Positions 43,305 to 52,154 are shown, counted from the stretch's first letter. The stretch is DNA of 52,931 bases from Bacteroidales bacterium (GCA_029227175.1 JAQXZK010000028.1:1-52931); one strand, 5' to 3'. Notes: a model not told the origin generated them from the sequence alone. A program made the numbers and translations.

Positions 43305-44150
43305 ATGACAAAGCGTATTCTTACCCTTCTCAAATATGACTGGCTGCTCAACAAGCGGAAAGCCCTCACCATCCTCGGCATGTATCTCATTGTATATATA
43401 TGCCTCACCCTCTTCTATTTCTACATCAAAGGTAGTGTCTCATCCACACCGCAACTACCATTCATTATGCAGAACTTCATACACAGTTACTTCAGTGTAC
43501 TGCTCATCATAACCGGACTGTACGTCACAACCCTGCTGCATCAGAAGTTCACCAACCCGCAGTCATCGACGACTTACCTGGCACTGCCCGGCACGAGCAC
43601 AGAGAAATTCATCGTGCTGCTGGCCGACTATGCCATCGCCATTGCAGCCGTGTGGGTCATGTATATCATCGTATTCATTGCCTCTATGACCATCTTCAAG
43701 CTCAACGAGCCTTCCTATGACTGGGACATGAATCCATTCTTCTTCCTGACAAGCAAAATACCGACAGAACTGGACATCGCCATCAGCAACCAGTCAGGTG
43801 CCTTGGCCGACTCCATATCAGAACTCATCTCTGCCAGCCTCTACATGTCATTCTTTACCTCGCTGCTGAGCCTCTCCTACTACATGGTGCTCAACATGTG
43901 CTTCCGTACCAACGGACAAGTGAAGAGCATTGCCCTGTATTTCGGAACCATCGTCCTGCTTGTCATCATCTGTATCTGCACCGTCCTCTCCTTCGCCACC
44001 AAGTTACACTACGATGTAGACGACCTGCTACCCGAACAGTTCTGCACATTCCTGGATGTCATCAAGTACATCACCTATGCCGTTCCACTTTACTGTGCCG
44101 TCATACTGACCATCCTACATATCCAAATCCGATTCAAGCAAGCAAAATAA
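43305..44150 (+). CDS. ABC-type membrane permease of the GntR cassette
   Basis: A 281-residue integral membrane protein with about six hydrophobic segments (roughly residues 21-43, 60-80, 105-135, 180-200, 220-245, 255-278). ATG 43305 is preferred to an in-frame upstream start at 43230 because the latter lies inside the ATPase gene and a basic MTKRILTLLKYDW start is typical. It is the partner of the ATPase. I do not recognise a finer family or cargo. Confidence 0.82.
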   Translation: MTKRILTLLKYDWLLNKRKALTILGMYLIVYICLTLFYFYIKGSVSSTPQLPFIMQNFIHSYFSVLLIITGLYVTTLLHQKFTNPQSSTTYLALPGTSTEKFIVLLADYAIAIAAVWVMYIIVFIASMTIFKLNEPSYDWDMNPFFFLTSKIPTELDIAISNQSGALADSISELISASLYMSFFTSLLSLSYYMVLNMCFRTNGQVKSIALYFGTIVLLVIICICTVLSFATKLHYDVDDLLPEQFCTFLDVIKYITYAVPLYCAVILTILHIQIRFKQAK

Positions 44151-44160
44151 ACACTACGAC

Positions 44161-44532
44161 ATGGATTTTCAGCAAAACACCCAACCAATCTTCATGCAGA
44201 TTATCGACCTTCTGTGTGACAAAGTACTGCGAGGAGAGTTGCACACTGACGACCAAATCCCCTCCGTACGAGAAATGGCTGTCCAATACGAGGTAAACCC
44301 CAACACCGTCATGCGCGCCATCGAACGCCTCTTGGCCTCAAACATCATCTACAACCGCCGCGGCAAAGGGAACTACCTCTGTGAAGGAGCACGCACACAG
44401 ATACAAGCCATGCGTTGCAAGCGCCTTTACGAAGAAAGCCTGCCACTGCTGGCTTCAGAACTCCAACTACTGAACATAACTCCCGACGAGGTGGCTCGTC
44501 ATCTCGACAAACTCATTCAAAAACAATCCTAA
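44161..44532 (+). CDS. GntR-family transcriptional regulator, YtrA-like
   Basis: A 123-residue regulator with an N-terminal winged helix (about residues 8-75; IPSVREMAVQYEVNPNTV is the recognition region, and NRRGKGNYL the wing). The short C-terminal region is the YtrA-type helical dimer tail, with no ligand domain. It lies 10 nt after the permease, and a 22-bp palindrome sits at the operon start. The likely role is repression of the operon, including itself, until an unidentified signal appears. Confidence 0.92.
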   Translation: MDFQQNTQPIFMQIIDLLCDKVLRGELHTDDQIPSVREMAVQYEVNPNTVMRAIERLLASNIIYNRRGKGNYLCEGARTQIQAMRCKRLYEESLPLLASELQLLNITPDEVARHLDKLIQKQS

Positions 44533-44545
44533 AAACATAATCATC

Positions 44546-45322
44546 ATGAAACAGATTTGCATCATTCCGACCGTCATTGCAACCATTATCTTCATGCTCC
44601 TCTTCCAGTCATGCAATGCACTGCCTTCAAAAGTTGCCGACAAGGCCCTTGAACTCATGGCGAAATATGACTCCACAGACTTCGTCACACGCACCGTAGA
44701 CCTGGCCGACTTCACCGCCATCAAATGTGGTGGCTATGCCATTATCGAATACCAGCAGGGAGAAAACTACAACATCGAGATAAGCAGCACTGCCGAGTAT
44801 CTGGACAGCTACACCTTCGAGGTGAAGAAAAAAGAACTGCGCATTGAAAGCAACAAGAACAAATTCAAACGTCCACTCATCATCAGGCTCACCGCCCCCA
44901 GACTTGACGAGCTGGACATCAAAGGAGCCTGCATCTTCAAAGCCGGTTCTGTCAACCTGGACAAAGACTATAAGGTACGGGTATCAGGCGCCGCAACCAT
45001 AGACATCGAAAATCTCTACTGCGAGGATGTAGAAATCGACATCAGCGGAGCAAGCAAACTCAAAGGAACCATCCATGCCAAGAAAGATGTAGAGATAGAG
45101 AACTCCGGTGCTTCGAACATCGACGCCGACATCTACTGCGAGAAACTCGAAATAGACTGTAGCGGAGCATCCATGTGCGACCTGACCGTATTCTGCAACG
45201 ACCTCGACATCGACTGCTCGGGTACAGGCAAAATCTACGTGGAAGGAAAAACACAGAAGCAACGCATCAGCAGCAGTGGTCCGGCCAAGATTGACCTCAG
45301 CAACCTGACCACAACCAAGTAA
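44546..45322 (+). CDS. DUF2807 (head-GIN) lipoprotein
   Basis: A 258-residue protein with an N-terminal signal and lipobox-like QSC (about Cys25), followed by a DUF2807/GIN domain that forms a beta-helix-like repeat. The repeated pattern GAS-x-L/I/M (as in SGASKL, SGASNI and SGASMC) and IDCSG marks the strands. The family is common in Bacteroidota, often with a GntR/ABC cassette, and its function is unknown (labelled adhesin-like without proof). It starts 13 nt after the GntR gene and ends at a strong hairpin. Confidence 0.85.
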   Translation: MKQICIIPTVIATIIFMLLFQSCNALPSKVADKALELMAKYDSTDFVTRTVDLADFTAIKCGGYAIIEYQQGENYNIEISSTAEYLDSYTFEVKKKELRIESNKNKFKRPLIIRLTAPRLDELDIKGACIFKAGSVNLDKDYKVRVSGAATIDIENLYCEDVEIDISGASKLKGTIHAKKDVEIENSGASNIDADIYCEKLEIDCSGASMCDLTVFCNDLDIDCSGTGKIYVEGKTQKQRISSSGPAKIDLSNLTTTK

Positions 45323-45370
45323 CACCACCGTCGGGACGGTTTCCCATTCTAACAGACGAATACACAAGAC

Positions 45371-45394
45371 AAATGCCCGCACATGCGGGCATTT
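45371..45394. terminator. Bidirectional hairpin between DUF2807 and GT4 genes
   Basis: AAATGCCCGC (45371-45380) pairs perfectly with GCGGGCATTT (45385-45394) across the ACAT loop. The genes on both sides converge here, and the symmetric A/T ends would allow termination in both directions. Confidence 0.75.
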
Positions 45395-45433
45395 GTAGCA
45401 TAGACCCATCCGCAACGAAAGTCTGCCAAACCG

Positions 45434-46549
45434 TCACCCTTCCTTACACAAGAGGCGGAAGACCTGTCGCGTCTCGCCGGCAATCCGGTCCCAGTCAAAC
45501 GAAGACAAGTCATAATGAAGCGGAGAAGCATAAGGGTACCGAAGCTTGGAAACAAGCAGCCTCTTCCAATCAGACACACTGGCCGGTTGGGCATAATCAT
45601 CGGGAGAAAGCCGGACAAGACGGGTGGCAGGGAGGTCGCTTACAGCCAAAGGCAGACCGTAGTTCATCGCCTCAAGAAGAGCCAGCGGACAACCCTCGCT
45701 AAGCGAAGGCAGCACGAAAAGACGGGCATGACTATAAAGCTGACGGAGCGGCTCGCCAAAGACCGACCCGAGAAAAATCAAATTACGATGTGTGTCAAGG
45801 CGGCAAAGAGACTCCTGATAAGCTCTATCACACTGCACAGAACCAGCAATGACAACCTGAAGCGAGAAATCAACTTCACGTACAGCCCGCAAAAGGGTGT
45901 CAAGCCCCTTCTCCGGAACGACACGCCCCACAAAGAGAAGATATCTGCCCACACGAATGCCATTGGCCTGCAAGAAGTCCGTCTGCCCGGTTCGACTCAC
46001 TGGCTCGACACCATTGGGAATGAAAAAAGACTTCCGACGAATGGCAGCAGGAAACTTAGCCATCTGATAGGAATTGACAAAGATAATGCGATGACTGAAA
46101 CGCAAGGCCACACCCTCGCAAAAACGCAAGAGACATTTCTCCAGACCGTTCCACTTGTCGTGCTCGTAATTGGCACTGTGATAAGTCAACACGACCTTGA
46201 AACCCAAGAGACGCAAGAGAGGAATAAAAAGTCCGGGACCAATATTGTGCACATGAACCACATCCACGCGATGAAAAACCAAGTGCATGCAGGAAAGAAA
46301 GGTGTGGAGAAGAGCCTCGACGCCCTTGATGCGGGTAGACGGTAGATCTACAAACCTGATGGCCGGTGAAGACTGCTCCAAAGACTGCTTCATGAGATAA
46401 GGCTTACGCCGGTAAACCACAATGGCAAAATCCTTTTCCAGACGATCATAAAGATGACGGCAATGAGACTCGACACCTCCCTCGACGCATGGGAATCCAC
46501 GCGTCCCTATCACTCCCAATCTAATGGTTGGTTTCTCCATACACGCCAT
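45434..46549 (-). CDS. GT4-type glycosyltransferase
   Basis: A 371-residue GT-B-fold enzyme of family 4. The N-terminal Rossmann domain opens GVIGTRGFPCVEGGVESHCRHLYD and the C-terminal domain holds FVGRVVPEKG and the donor-binding SEGCPLALLEAMNYGLP motif (E-x7-E). It transfers a hexose or rhamnose-type sugar, probably to an envelope glycan. Two ATGs are possible (46549 or 46540). The gene overlaps the radical SAM gene by 40 nt with the first, 31 with the second. The overlap indicates coupled translation. Confidence 0.92.
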   Translation of the reverse strand: MACMEKPTIRLGVIGTRGFPCVEGGVESHCRHLYDRLEKDFAIVVYRRKPYLMKQSLEQSSPAIRFVDLPSTRIKGVEALLHTFLSCMHLVFHRVDVVHVHNIGPGLFIPLLRLLGFKVVLTYHSANYEHDKWNGLEKCLLRFCEGVALRFSHRIIFVNSYQMAKFPAAIRRKSFFIPNGVEPVSRTGQTDFLQANGIRVGRYLLFVGRVVPEKGLDTLLRAVREVDFSLQVVIAGSVQCDRAYQESLCRLDTHRNLIFLGSVFGEPLRQLYSHARLFVLPSLSEGCPLALLEAMNYGLPLAVSDLPATRLVRLSPDDYAQPASVSDWKRLLVSKLRYPYASPLHYDLSSFDWDRIAGETRQVFRLLCKEG

Positions 46550-47505
46550 TTGTTTTTAAGCACCCACCAAATGGGTTTCCAGGGACGGCGCACCATGTCA
46601 TGACGTTCGGTGACAATAAAAGCACAATTACGGTGACAATCCTCAACCATCCGCATCACCTCGGCAGCACGAGGAGAACGAAGAATCTCCTCCAGCGAAG
46701 CATCGCGTAGATTTCCGATGACCCACTCCTGCTTAGAACCGTTGCACGGAGACACATTCCCACAAGGGTCGACAAAAAAGAAATCACTCAGGGCTCCGCA
46801 CCGCGGACGATACCCCTCCCCATCCCCACGCAGGCGACGATGAATCGAACGGTTGAAATAAGCCCGTCCCCAATCCTTAAGACGATCCTTCAACCGCCGA
46901 CGTCTCGAAGTGAGCAAGGCACCGACAAAGCGTTCATGCTCGACCAAAGCCTCGGCACTGACAACCTGATTATCCTCCTTGTGGAAATACCAGGAGTTAT
47001 GGACTGCCGAGTTAGCCAGTTCCACATCCAGCGCGACACAAAGTTCATAAAGGGGTAACAGGTCCTTATAATTATCGGGAGAGATGACAACCGAGAAGCC
47101 TATGTTACGGCACTTGGTCTTCCGCAGTTCAAGCATCGTGTGCAAAGCATGGTCAAAACCATCCTTGATGCCACGCTTAGCATCGTTCACCTTAGGCAAT
47201 CCCTCTACACTGACACGAATGAGGATGTTAGGGAAGCGATTGGCCAGAGAGACAATCCGCTCGGTATTGTAGCCGTTGGTACTGAGTTCAAGCAAGGCAC
47301 TCTTTGCATAGAGCGCCTCGAAAATCTCCTCAATGTCATCACGCAGCGTCGCTTCGCCACCTGTGATATTGATGCGAAGCCCCGGCGGGAGTTTTCTATA
47401 CACATCCACCCCAATCTCTTCCTGAGGCAGAGAGGGATACTTCCAGATGTTGCACATGTTACAATGCGCATTACAACGGAACGTCGTGATGAGACTACCT
47501 TGCAT
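46510..47505 (-). CDS. Radical SAM protein with SPASM-like C-terminus
   Basis: A 331-residue radical SAM enzyme. The cluster motif C-x3-C-x2-C is CNAHCNMC near residues 11-18. The SAM-binding GGEATLRDD block follows at about 49-57. Toward the C-terminus Cys residues in RCGALSDFFFVDPCGNVSPC and DCHRNC suit a SPASM/twitch domain with extra clusters. Such proteins modify peptides or small metabolites. Its tail is rich in Trp and Arg. It is transcribed after DUF3078 (a 60-nt gap) and overlaps GT4, so modification and glycosylation may be linked. No precursor peptide is visible nearby. Confidence 0.9.
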   Translation of the reverse strand: MQGSLITTFRCNAHCNMCNIWKYPSLPQEEIGVDVYRKLPPGLRINITGGEATLRDDIEEIFEALYAKSALLELSTNGYNTERIVSLANRFPNILIRVSVEGLPKVNDAKRGIKDGFDHALHTMLELRKTKCRNIGFSVVISPDNYKDLLPLYELCVALDVELANSAVHNSWYFHKEDNQVVSAEALVEHERFVGALLTSRRRRLKDRLKDWGRAYFNRSIHRRLRGDGEGYRPRCGALSDFFFVDPCGNVSPCNGSKQEWVIGNLRDASLEEILRSPRAAEVMRMVEDCHRNCAFIVTERHDMVRRPWKPIWWVLKNKWRVWRNQPLDWE

Positions 47506-47528
47506 TTAAAGAAGAAGATTAGGGCAAC

Positions 47529-47555
47529 TTTTCCCTGCACTGGAAGTAGGGAAAA
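47529..47555. terminator. Small hairpin between DUF3078 and radical SAM genes
   Basis: TTTTCCCT (47529-47536) and AGGGAAAA (47548-47555) form an 8-bp stem with an 11-nt loop in the 60-nt gap. It may reduce read-through from DUF3078 to the radical SAM gene. Confidence 0.4.
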
Positions 47556-47565
47556 TTCAGCGCGT

Positions 47566-49029
47566 TTAGAAACTATAATTGATACCGAAACTCAACAGTT
47601 CCTTCAGCTGGAAGTAACTGTCACTGCCATTCTTCGGTGCAGCACTATCGTCAAAGCGCGCGTGCACATAGAGTTTGGTTGAAAGATACTTGTTGAGAAT
47701 GAAGTTGAAGGTGTTTTCCCAATCTATACGCGTCCAGGTATAGGAAGTAAGGTAATCAAGTTTAGACTCGAACGTGATGTTCTTCGCTACCTTCCAAGAA
47801 AAAGTTGGCTTTATTTCAGAACCGAAACTATGTTTCAAGCGATCGCCCTCAGCCAAGCCATAAGCAACCTCGTCAACATTCGGGTCGCCAATGAATCGCA
47901 TGGCGTATGTCAATGGAGCCATGAAGACAGAGAGTTTCACGCGCTTGGTGTTCAACTTGTAGTCCATACCGACACTCAGATTGAAGTCGAGCGGAGCAGC
48001 AAAAGAAGAGACCAACGCCTCTTTGTTGGCTTTATACCCATGGAAGAACTGGGTCTTCAACTCGGCAGACAAGGTGTAATACCATTTCTTGGCAGCCTGA
48101 ACACCCAGTTTGCTTGAGAGACGGACCTGGTCCGTATTGAAAAGGAACTTATGGAACTTGTCGGAAGGAGTAGAGCCAAGACCGACCTTCGCGTCAAGTT
48201 GGTTATCCCACTGGACTTTCTCCTTGTCATTATAATTGAGGTTCAGCTGAACAGTAGCCAAGAGTGAATAGTTGCTTTCACCTCCCTTATACCAGTTGTC
48301 AGAAACATAGTTCTGCGTAACCTGCAAAGAGTAAGAACCGTAGAACCGCCACCAGTTGGGTTTCTTTAGGTAGATATCTACATCCGACTGCACCTCATCA
48401 ATGGCATCACGCTTGCCCACCAACTGTGCTACCGTTTTCTTCTTGGACTTTTCCTTGTCCATCTGGTCCTTGAAAGCAGAGACTTCCTCCAGTTCAGTCT
48501 CCGTTCTGACAATCTTTTCCGGATGAGCAACGTACGCGTCAAGCAGGGCCAGACTGAACAGACGGTCCTGTTCCTTTTTCCTCGCAAAGTCGGCAGTAAC
48601 ATCCTTGATGCCGTACTGGGTGGCCGAAAGGGATTTGTTCGCCATATACTCGTTCTCAGGCAAATCCACCTGTGTGAACTCATCCATTGGCGAGCGGTAA
48701 TAGGTAAAGGGCACAAAGAAACGATACATGTCAGGATTGGTAGGAACATAGCGTGGGGTTCCTGAAGCATTCAAGTACTCCAATATGCCAATATGCTTGT
48801 CGTACAGAATAGAAACAGTATCCAGCGCAAACGTTCCGTCGTCGTTCGCCTTAAGTTTCTGTACCAGATATTCCTTCAAAAAAGCACTTAGTGTGTCTAT
48901 TTGGCTTACTTCACTCTCTGTCAATGCCTTTGTGTTCAATGCAGGCTTTGTATCTGTGCTCTCCTGAGCTTTCATAGGGATTATCAGCGCACTCATCATT
49001 ATGAGCGCAACAAAAAACTTTTTCTTCAT
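47566..49029 (-). CDS. DUF3078 outer-membrane beta-barrel-like protein
   Basis: A 487-residue protein with a signal peptide (about residues 1-21, ending MKA-Q). A charged helical region (about 25-200) precedes a barrel that starts at WWRFYGSYSLQVTQNYVSDNWYKGG, the DUF3078 hallmark, and ends in Phe (SFGINYSF), a typical outer-membrane signal. Alternating aromatic strands run through the second half. The function is unknown, and the family occurs across Bacteroidota. It precedes the radical SAM and GT4 genes. Confidence 0.85.
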   Translation of the reverse strand: MKKKFFVALIMMSALIIPMKAQESTDTKPALNTKALTESEVSQIDTLSAFLKEYLVQKLKANDDGTFALDTVSILYDKHIGILEYLNASGTPRYVPTNPDMYRFFVPFTYYRSPMDEFTQVDLPENEYMANKSLSATQYGIKDVTADFARKKEQDRLFSLALLDAYVAHPEKIVRTETELEEVSAFKDQMDKEKSKKKTVAQLVGKRDAIDEVQSDVDIYLKKPNWWRFYGSYSLQVTQNYVSDNWYKGGESNYSLLATVQLNLNYNDKEKVQWDNQLDAKVGLGSTPSDKFHKFLFNTDQVRLSSKLGVQAAKKWYYTLSAELKTQFFHGYKANKEALVSSFAAPLDFNLSVGMDYKLNTKRVKLSVFMAPLTYAMRFIGDPNVDEVAYGLAEGDRLKHSFGSEIKPTFSWKVAKNITFESKLDYLTSYTWTRIDWENTFNFILNKYLSTKLYVHARFDDSAAPKNGSDSYFQLKELLSFGINYSF

Positions 49030-49060
49030 TTAGAACCTAATTTTTTGAATGATTTTCACG

Positions 49061-49068
49061 CAAAAATA
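49061..49068 (-). promoter_or_regulatory. -7 box for the DUF3078 gene
   Basis: CAAAAATA on the plus strand gives TATTTTTG on the minus strand, matching TAnnTTTG, 32 nt before the DUF3078 start at 49029. Confidence 0.5.
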
Positions 49069-49111
49069 ACGATTTAATCGAATAACCTATGCCAATCACT
49101 TTATTTTTTTT

Positions 49112-49119
49112 TACTTTTG
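49112..49119 (+). promoter_or_regulatory. -7 box for yidC
   Basis: TACTTTTG matches TAnnTTTG, 47 nt before the yidC start. It is divergent from the DUF3078 promoter, so the 136-bp gap serves both directions. Confidence 0.55.
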
Positions 49120-49165
49120 CAGTCATTTTTAAGTACGCTCTAAAAAAACTAAAACCATTTAAGAC

Positions 49166-51013
49166 ATGGACAAAAACACAACTACCGGATTGGTGCTGAT
49201 AGCCATCCTGCTCATCGGATTCAGTTATTTCAGCCGTCCAAGTAAAGAACAGATAGCAGCCCAGCAACGCTATTACGACTCCATTGCACAGGTCAATCAG
49301 CGAGACGCTGCACTGCAAGCCGAAGCAGACAAGGCACTGGCACTGGAAGAGGCGAGAAAAGCAGCCGAAGACACAACTGCTACATTCTATAATGTACGTA
49401 AAGGTACTGATGCCACATACACCATCAAGAACGACTTGATTACCCTAAGCATCAACGCCAAAGGTGGCTCGCTGGCGTCTGTCGAACTGAGTCAGTACAA
49501 AGAGCAGGATAAACAGTCACCGGTCAAACTCTTCTCTGAAGCCGACATCGAACAGAATTTCATCTTTACCGGGAAAGGCGAAGTCATCAAGTCTGCCGAC
49601 TATTACTTCCAACCGGTGGCACAGACCGACTCTTGCATCACCATGCGTCTGGCTGCGTCAGCTGACAGATACATTGACTTCAGCTATGCCCTGCACAAAG
49701 ATAGCTATCTGGTCGATTTCAGCATCAAGGCAACTGGCATGTCTGATCTGCTGGCTGCCGGAAGTCCCATCAACATTGACTGGAAACAAAGGACACGCCA
49801 AATCGAGAAGGGCTACACCTACGAAAACCGCCTTTCTGAATTGACATACAAGACCCTCGACGGTGATGTCGAAAACCTCTCTGCCGGCAAATCCGACAAA
49901 GAGACGGAAAAGAAAGGTGTCAACTGGATTGCATACAAGAACCAGTTCTTCTCTACCGTACTTATAAACGATGCCGGATTCCAATCAACGACGTTCACCT
50001 CTGACCTGGAAGAGAAGAACAGCGGCTACATCAAGCGGTACACTACCGAGACACAAGCCTCTTTCGATGCCGGCGGACAGGAAGCCACACGTATGTTCTA
50101 CTATTTTGGTCCTAACCACTACAAGACCCTCAGCTCCATCAGTGACACGACAGACAATGACTGGGAGTTGAATCGCCTGGTATACCTGGGATGGCCGTTG
50201 TTGCGTTGGGTGAACAGATGGTTTACCATTAACCTTTTCGACTGGCTCTCAAGCCTTGGCCTTAGCATGGGTCTGGTATTGCTGCTCATGACCATTATCG
50301 TCAAAATCGTAATTTATCCCACGACCAAGAAGACTTTCCTGTCTTCGGCCAAGATGCGCGTGCTGAAACCGAAAATCGATGCCCTCAATGCCAAATACCC
50401 CAAGCAGGAAGATGCCATGCAGAAGCAGCAGGAAATCATGCAGATATATAGTCAGTACGGAGTCAGCCCCATGGGAGGATGCCTGCCCATGATTATCCAG
50501 TTCCCCATCCTCATGGCATTGTTTATGTTCGTACCAAGTGCCATTGAATTGCGCCAGCAGAGCTTCCTTTGGGCCGATGACCTCTCTACCTACGACGCAC
50601 TGGTCACCTTCCCGTTCAACATACCATTCTTGGGTAATCACATCAGCATCTTCTGCCTTTTGATGACCATCACCAACATCTTGAACACGAAATACATGAT
50701 GCAACAGCAAGACAATGGTGCAAACCCTCAGATGGCAGCGATGAAATGGATGAGCTATATTATGCCCATCATGTTCCTCTTCATCTTGAATGACTATCCG
50801 GCAGGTCTTAACTACTACTACTTCGTCTCTACCTTGATAAGCATCCTCACAATGCTATACCTGCGTAAGACGACCGACGAGACAAAGCTCCTTGAACAAC
50901 TGGAAGCACGCAAGAAAGACTTGAAAACCATGAAAAAGTCAAGTTTTGCAACACGACTGGAAGCTCTTCAAAAGCAACAGGAAGAGCTGAACCGGAAAAA
51001 GCAAGGAAAATAG
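49166..51013 (+). CDS. yidC: Membrane protein insertase YidC
   Basis: A 615-residue insertase for inner-membrane proteins. It has an N-terminal helix (about residues 6-24) with the Bacteroidetes-type [13 protein letters not shown] after it, a large periplasmic beta-domain (about 60-345) and the conserved five-helix core from about residue 365. In the core, [20 protein letters not shown] and the [18 protein letters not shown] helix are diagnostic. The Lys-rich C-terminal tail suits ribosome contact. It is single-gene here, with its own promoter and a long hairpin after it. Confidence 0.97.
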   Translation: MDKNTTTGLVLIAILLIGFSYFSRPSKEQIAAQQRYYDSIAQVNQRDAALQAEADKALALEEARKAAEDTTATFYNVRKGTDATYTIKNDLITLSINAKGGSLASVELSQYKEQDKQSPVKLFSEADIEQNFIFTGKGEVIKSADYYFQPVAQTDSCITMRLAASADRYIDFSYALHKDSYLVDFSIKATGMSDLLAAGSPINIDWKQRTRQIEKGYTYENRLSELTYKTLDGDVENLSAGKSDKETEKKGVNWIAYKNQFFSTVLINDAGFQSTTFTSDLEEKNSGYIKRYTTETQASFDAGGQEATRMFYYFGPNHYKTLSSISDTTDNDWELNRLVYLGWPLLRWVNRWFTINLFDWLSSLGLSMGLVLLLMTIIVKIVIYPTTKKTFLSSAKMRVLKPKIDALNAKYPKQEDAMQKQQEIMQIYSQYGVSPMGGCLPMIIQFPILMALFMFVPSAIELRQQSFLWADDLSTYDALVTFPFNIPFLGNHISIFCLLMTITNILNTKYMMQQQDNGANPQMAAMKWMSYIMPIMFLFILNDYPAGLNYYYFVSTLISILTMLYLRKTTDETKLLEQLEARKKDLKTMKKSSFATRLEALQKQQEELNRKKQGK

Positions 51014-51060
51014 TGAAATAGACACAGACTACCCTCTCCTTGAGAGGAAATGGCTAACAT

Positions 51061-51100
51061 CAAGAGGCAGGACCGACACATAAATCGGTTCTGCCTCTTG
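51061..51100 (+). terminator. Long hairpin after yidC
   Basis: CAAGAGGCAGGACCGA (51061-51076) pairs with TCGGTTCTGCCTCTTG (51085-51100), one position being a G-U wobble, over an 8-nt loop. No U-run follows. It lies 48 nt after the yidC stop. Confidence 0.65.
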
Positions 51101-51121
51101 ACTTCTACAAATGGGGCATCC

Positions 51122-51445
51122 CTATTCTTCATAAACGCAAGTAACATAGGTAACAGACAACTCTTTTTTGTTTCCTCGCGAGGAAAATTTTGTTACCTCC
51201 CAAGGTAGCAACACCTCCGTCTGCCCCTGCATGGCCTTTCCCATGAGGTTGCCTATGCTTTCGGCCACCTGAATCATGGCATTCAGATTAGGCATATCGA
51301 GCCTGTTGCACAGGTCCTGATACTTCTTTGTCTGAGACTGCACCACTTTCATCTCTTTCGATAGTTTTCCGGCAAATTCGATGTTTTTCTTGATTATTTC
51401 CGAAAATTTATCCTTTAACTCTATGACGAATGAAACGGTTTTCAT
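51122..51445 (-). CDS. Phage tail tape-measure-like N-terminal fragment
   Basis: A 107-residue protein starting MKTVSFVIELKDKFSEIIKK, with a helical middle (about residues 15-75). The opening resembles the start of phage tail tape-measure proteins, and the context (chaperone-like end upstream) supports this, but it is too short for a complete tape measure. The last quarter contains a perfect 16-bp palindrome in the DNA (51171-51186) and reads as basic, low-similarity sequence, so the ORF may have been truncated by rearrangement. It may be a small phage protein in its own right. Confidence 0.45.
   Translation of the reverse strand: MKTVSFVIELKDKFSEIIKKNIEFAGKLSKEMKVVQSQTKKYQDLCNRLDMPNLNAMIQVAESIGNLMGKAMQGQTEVLLPWEVTKFSSRGNKKELSVTYVTCVYEE
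51171..51186. repeat. Perfect 16-bp palindrome TTTCCTCGCGAGGAAA
   Basis: A perfect dyad nested inside AGGTAACA (51148-51155) and TGTTACCT (51191-51198) inverted arms. It lies in the 3' part of the tape-measure-like fragment, next to the scrambled prophage region. Confidence 0.6.
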
Positions 51446-51464
51446 ATTTTTGAGGCGTAATTAT

Positions 51465-51677
51465 ATGTTACACAGCATGCTTATAGACTTGATTATATCG
51501 TTTATAGTATACTTCTTGTTCCGGAAGATTGGCTTTTCTATTCAAACATCTGCATGGATACAGATTAACACATTATTAGTGCTTTTGTTGAACTGCGGGT
51601 TCAGCGAATGGATTTGCGGTATTATCATAGTGTTTATAATCAGGTTTCTTGTATGGTGCCGGAAAATCAACTGTTGA
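51465..51677 (+). CDS. Small membrane protein, 70 residues
   Basis: ATG at 51465 opens a very hydrophobic 70-residue ORF with two predicted helices (about residues 7-25 and 34-63). I do not recognise it. It stands opposite to the phage-like minus-strand ORFs, and a second small hydrophobic ORF occupies the equivalent place before the second repeat copy (52440). Holin-like or small antiterminator-type roles are possible but unsupported. Confidence 0.4.
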   Translation: MLHSMLIDLIISFIVYFLFRKIGFSIQTSAWIQINTLLVLLLNCGFSEWICGIIIVFIIRFLVWCRKINC

Positions 51678-51688
51678 AATTCACCCAG

Positions 51689-51819
51689 CAAGCGTTAACC
51701 CATTCCATACCTTTTTTTGGCTTCTGCATATCGTCGCATGAGTTCCTCTGTCGAGGTCTTTCTTTCTGATGTTGCCGGCTTGTTGGCCGGCTTTTCTTTT
51801 TCCCAGGGGAAGACCATGA
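51689..51819. repeat. 131-bp direct repeat, copy 1
   Basis: Identical to 52568-52698 except one T/C difference near position 51764. Beyond its right end the two copies differ completely: here it joins an HU-like gene, at the other copy a MuF-like gene. Confidence 0.9.
51695..51817 (-). pseudogene. C-terminal fragment of a phage tail chaperone-like protein, copy 1
   Basis: The minus strand reads MVFPWEKEKPANKPATS...RRYAEAKKRYGMG and a stop. The ending suits a tail assembly chaperone (typically a PxDIxxxPWE end), which in many prophages directly precedes the tape-measure gene. The upstream part is missing because the sequence switches to an HU-like reading frame. Confidence 0.5.
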
Positions 51820-51822
51820 GGT

Positions 51823-52028
51823 CCGTCGAGCTTCACGCTGCGGCCGGAGGCCAGATAGTCGGCCATGACCTCGCCCAGCATGGAGAGCACGGCGCGCGCG
51901 TCGGCCTCGCTGACGGTGGAGATCTGCGCCAGTTTCTCGGCAATCTTCTTGGTGCTGATGACCTTTCCTTTTGTAATACTCTTCGGGTAGTATTTACCCT
52001 GTGGATTCATGGATATCTTGTAGTACAT
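51823..52028 (-). pseudogene. Truncated HU-family DNA-binding protein fused to repeat sequence
   Basis: The minus-strand ORF from 52028 begins MYYKISMNPQGKYYPKSITK and continues with the HU/IHF-like helix pair (STVSEADARAVLSMLGEVMADYLASGRSVKLDG). HU-like proteins normally go on into a beta-arm (LDG-x-G-x-F), but here the sequence runs into the 131-bp repeat at about 51820 and changes frame, giving an ORF to 51681 with an unrelated Lys/Arg-rich end. It looks truncated at a recombination or assembly junction. A set of three 22-bp repeats lies about 60 bp upstream of its start. Confidence 0.65.
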
Positions 52029-52088
52029 GTCTTGTCTTTTTGTTTGGTTGGTTGGTTACTCGTTCTATACGTACTGAAAAAGGCCGTT

Positions 52089-52154
52089 TTGCCATTTATA
52101 TGATAGGACCTTGCCATTTATATGATATGACCTTGCCATTTATATGATATGGCT
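52089..52154. repeat. Three tandem 22-bp repeats upstream of the HU-like gene
   Basis: Units begin at 52089, 52111 and 52133. Each reads TTGCCATTTATATGATA followed by five less conserved bases. The spacing of two helical turns suggests a protein-binding array, for example a phage operator or iteron, upstream of the HU-like gene on the minus strand. Confidence 0.85.

Noticed and set aside
45515..46345. 276-codon plus-strand ORF
   Set aside because: It is fully antisense to the GT4 gene, which has clear family motifs. The plus-strand product is Lys/Arg/Thr-rich without domains.
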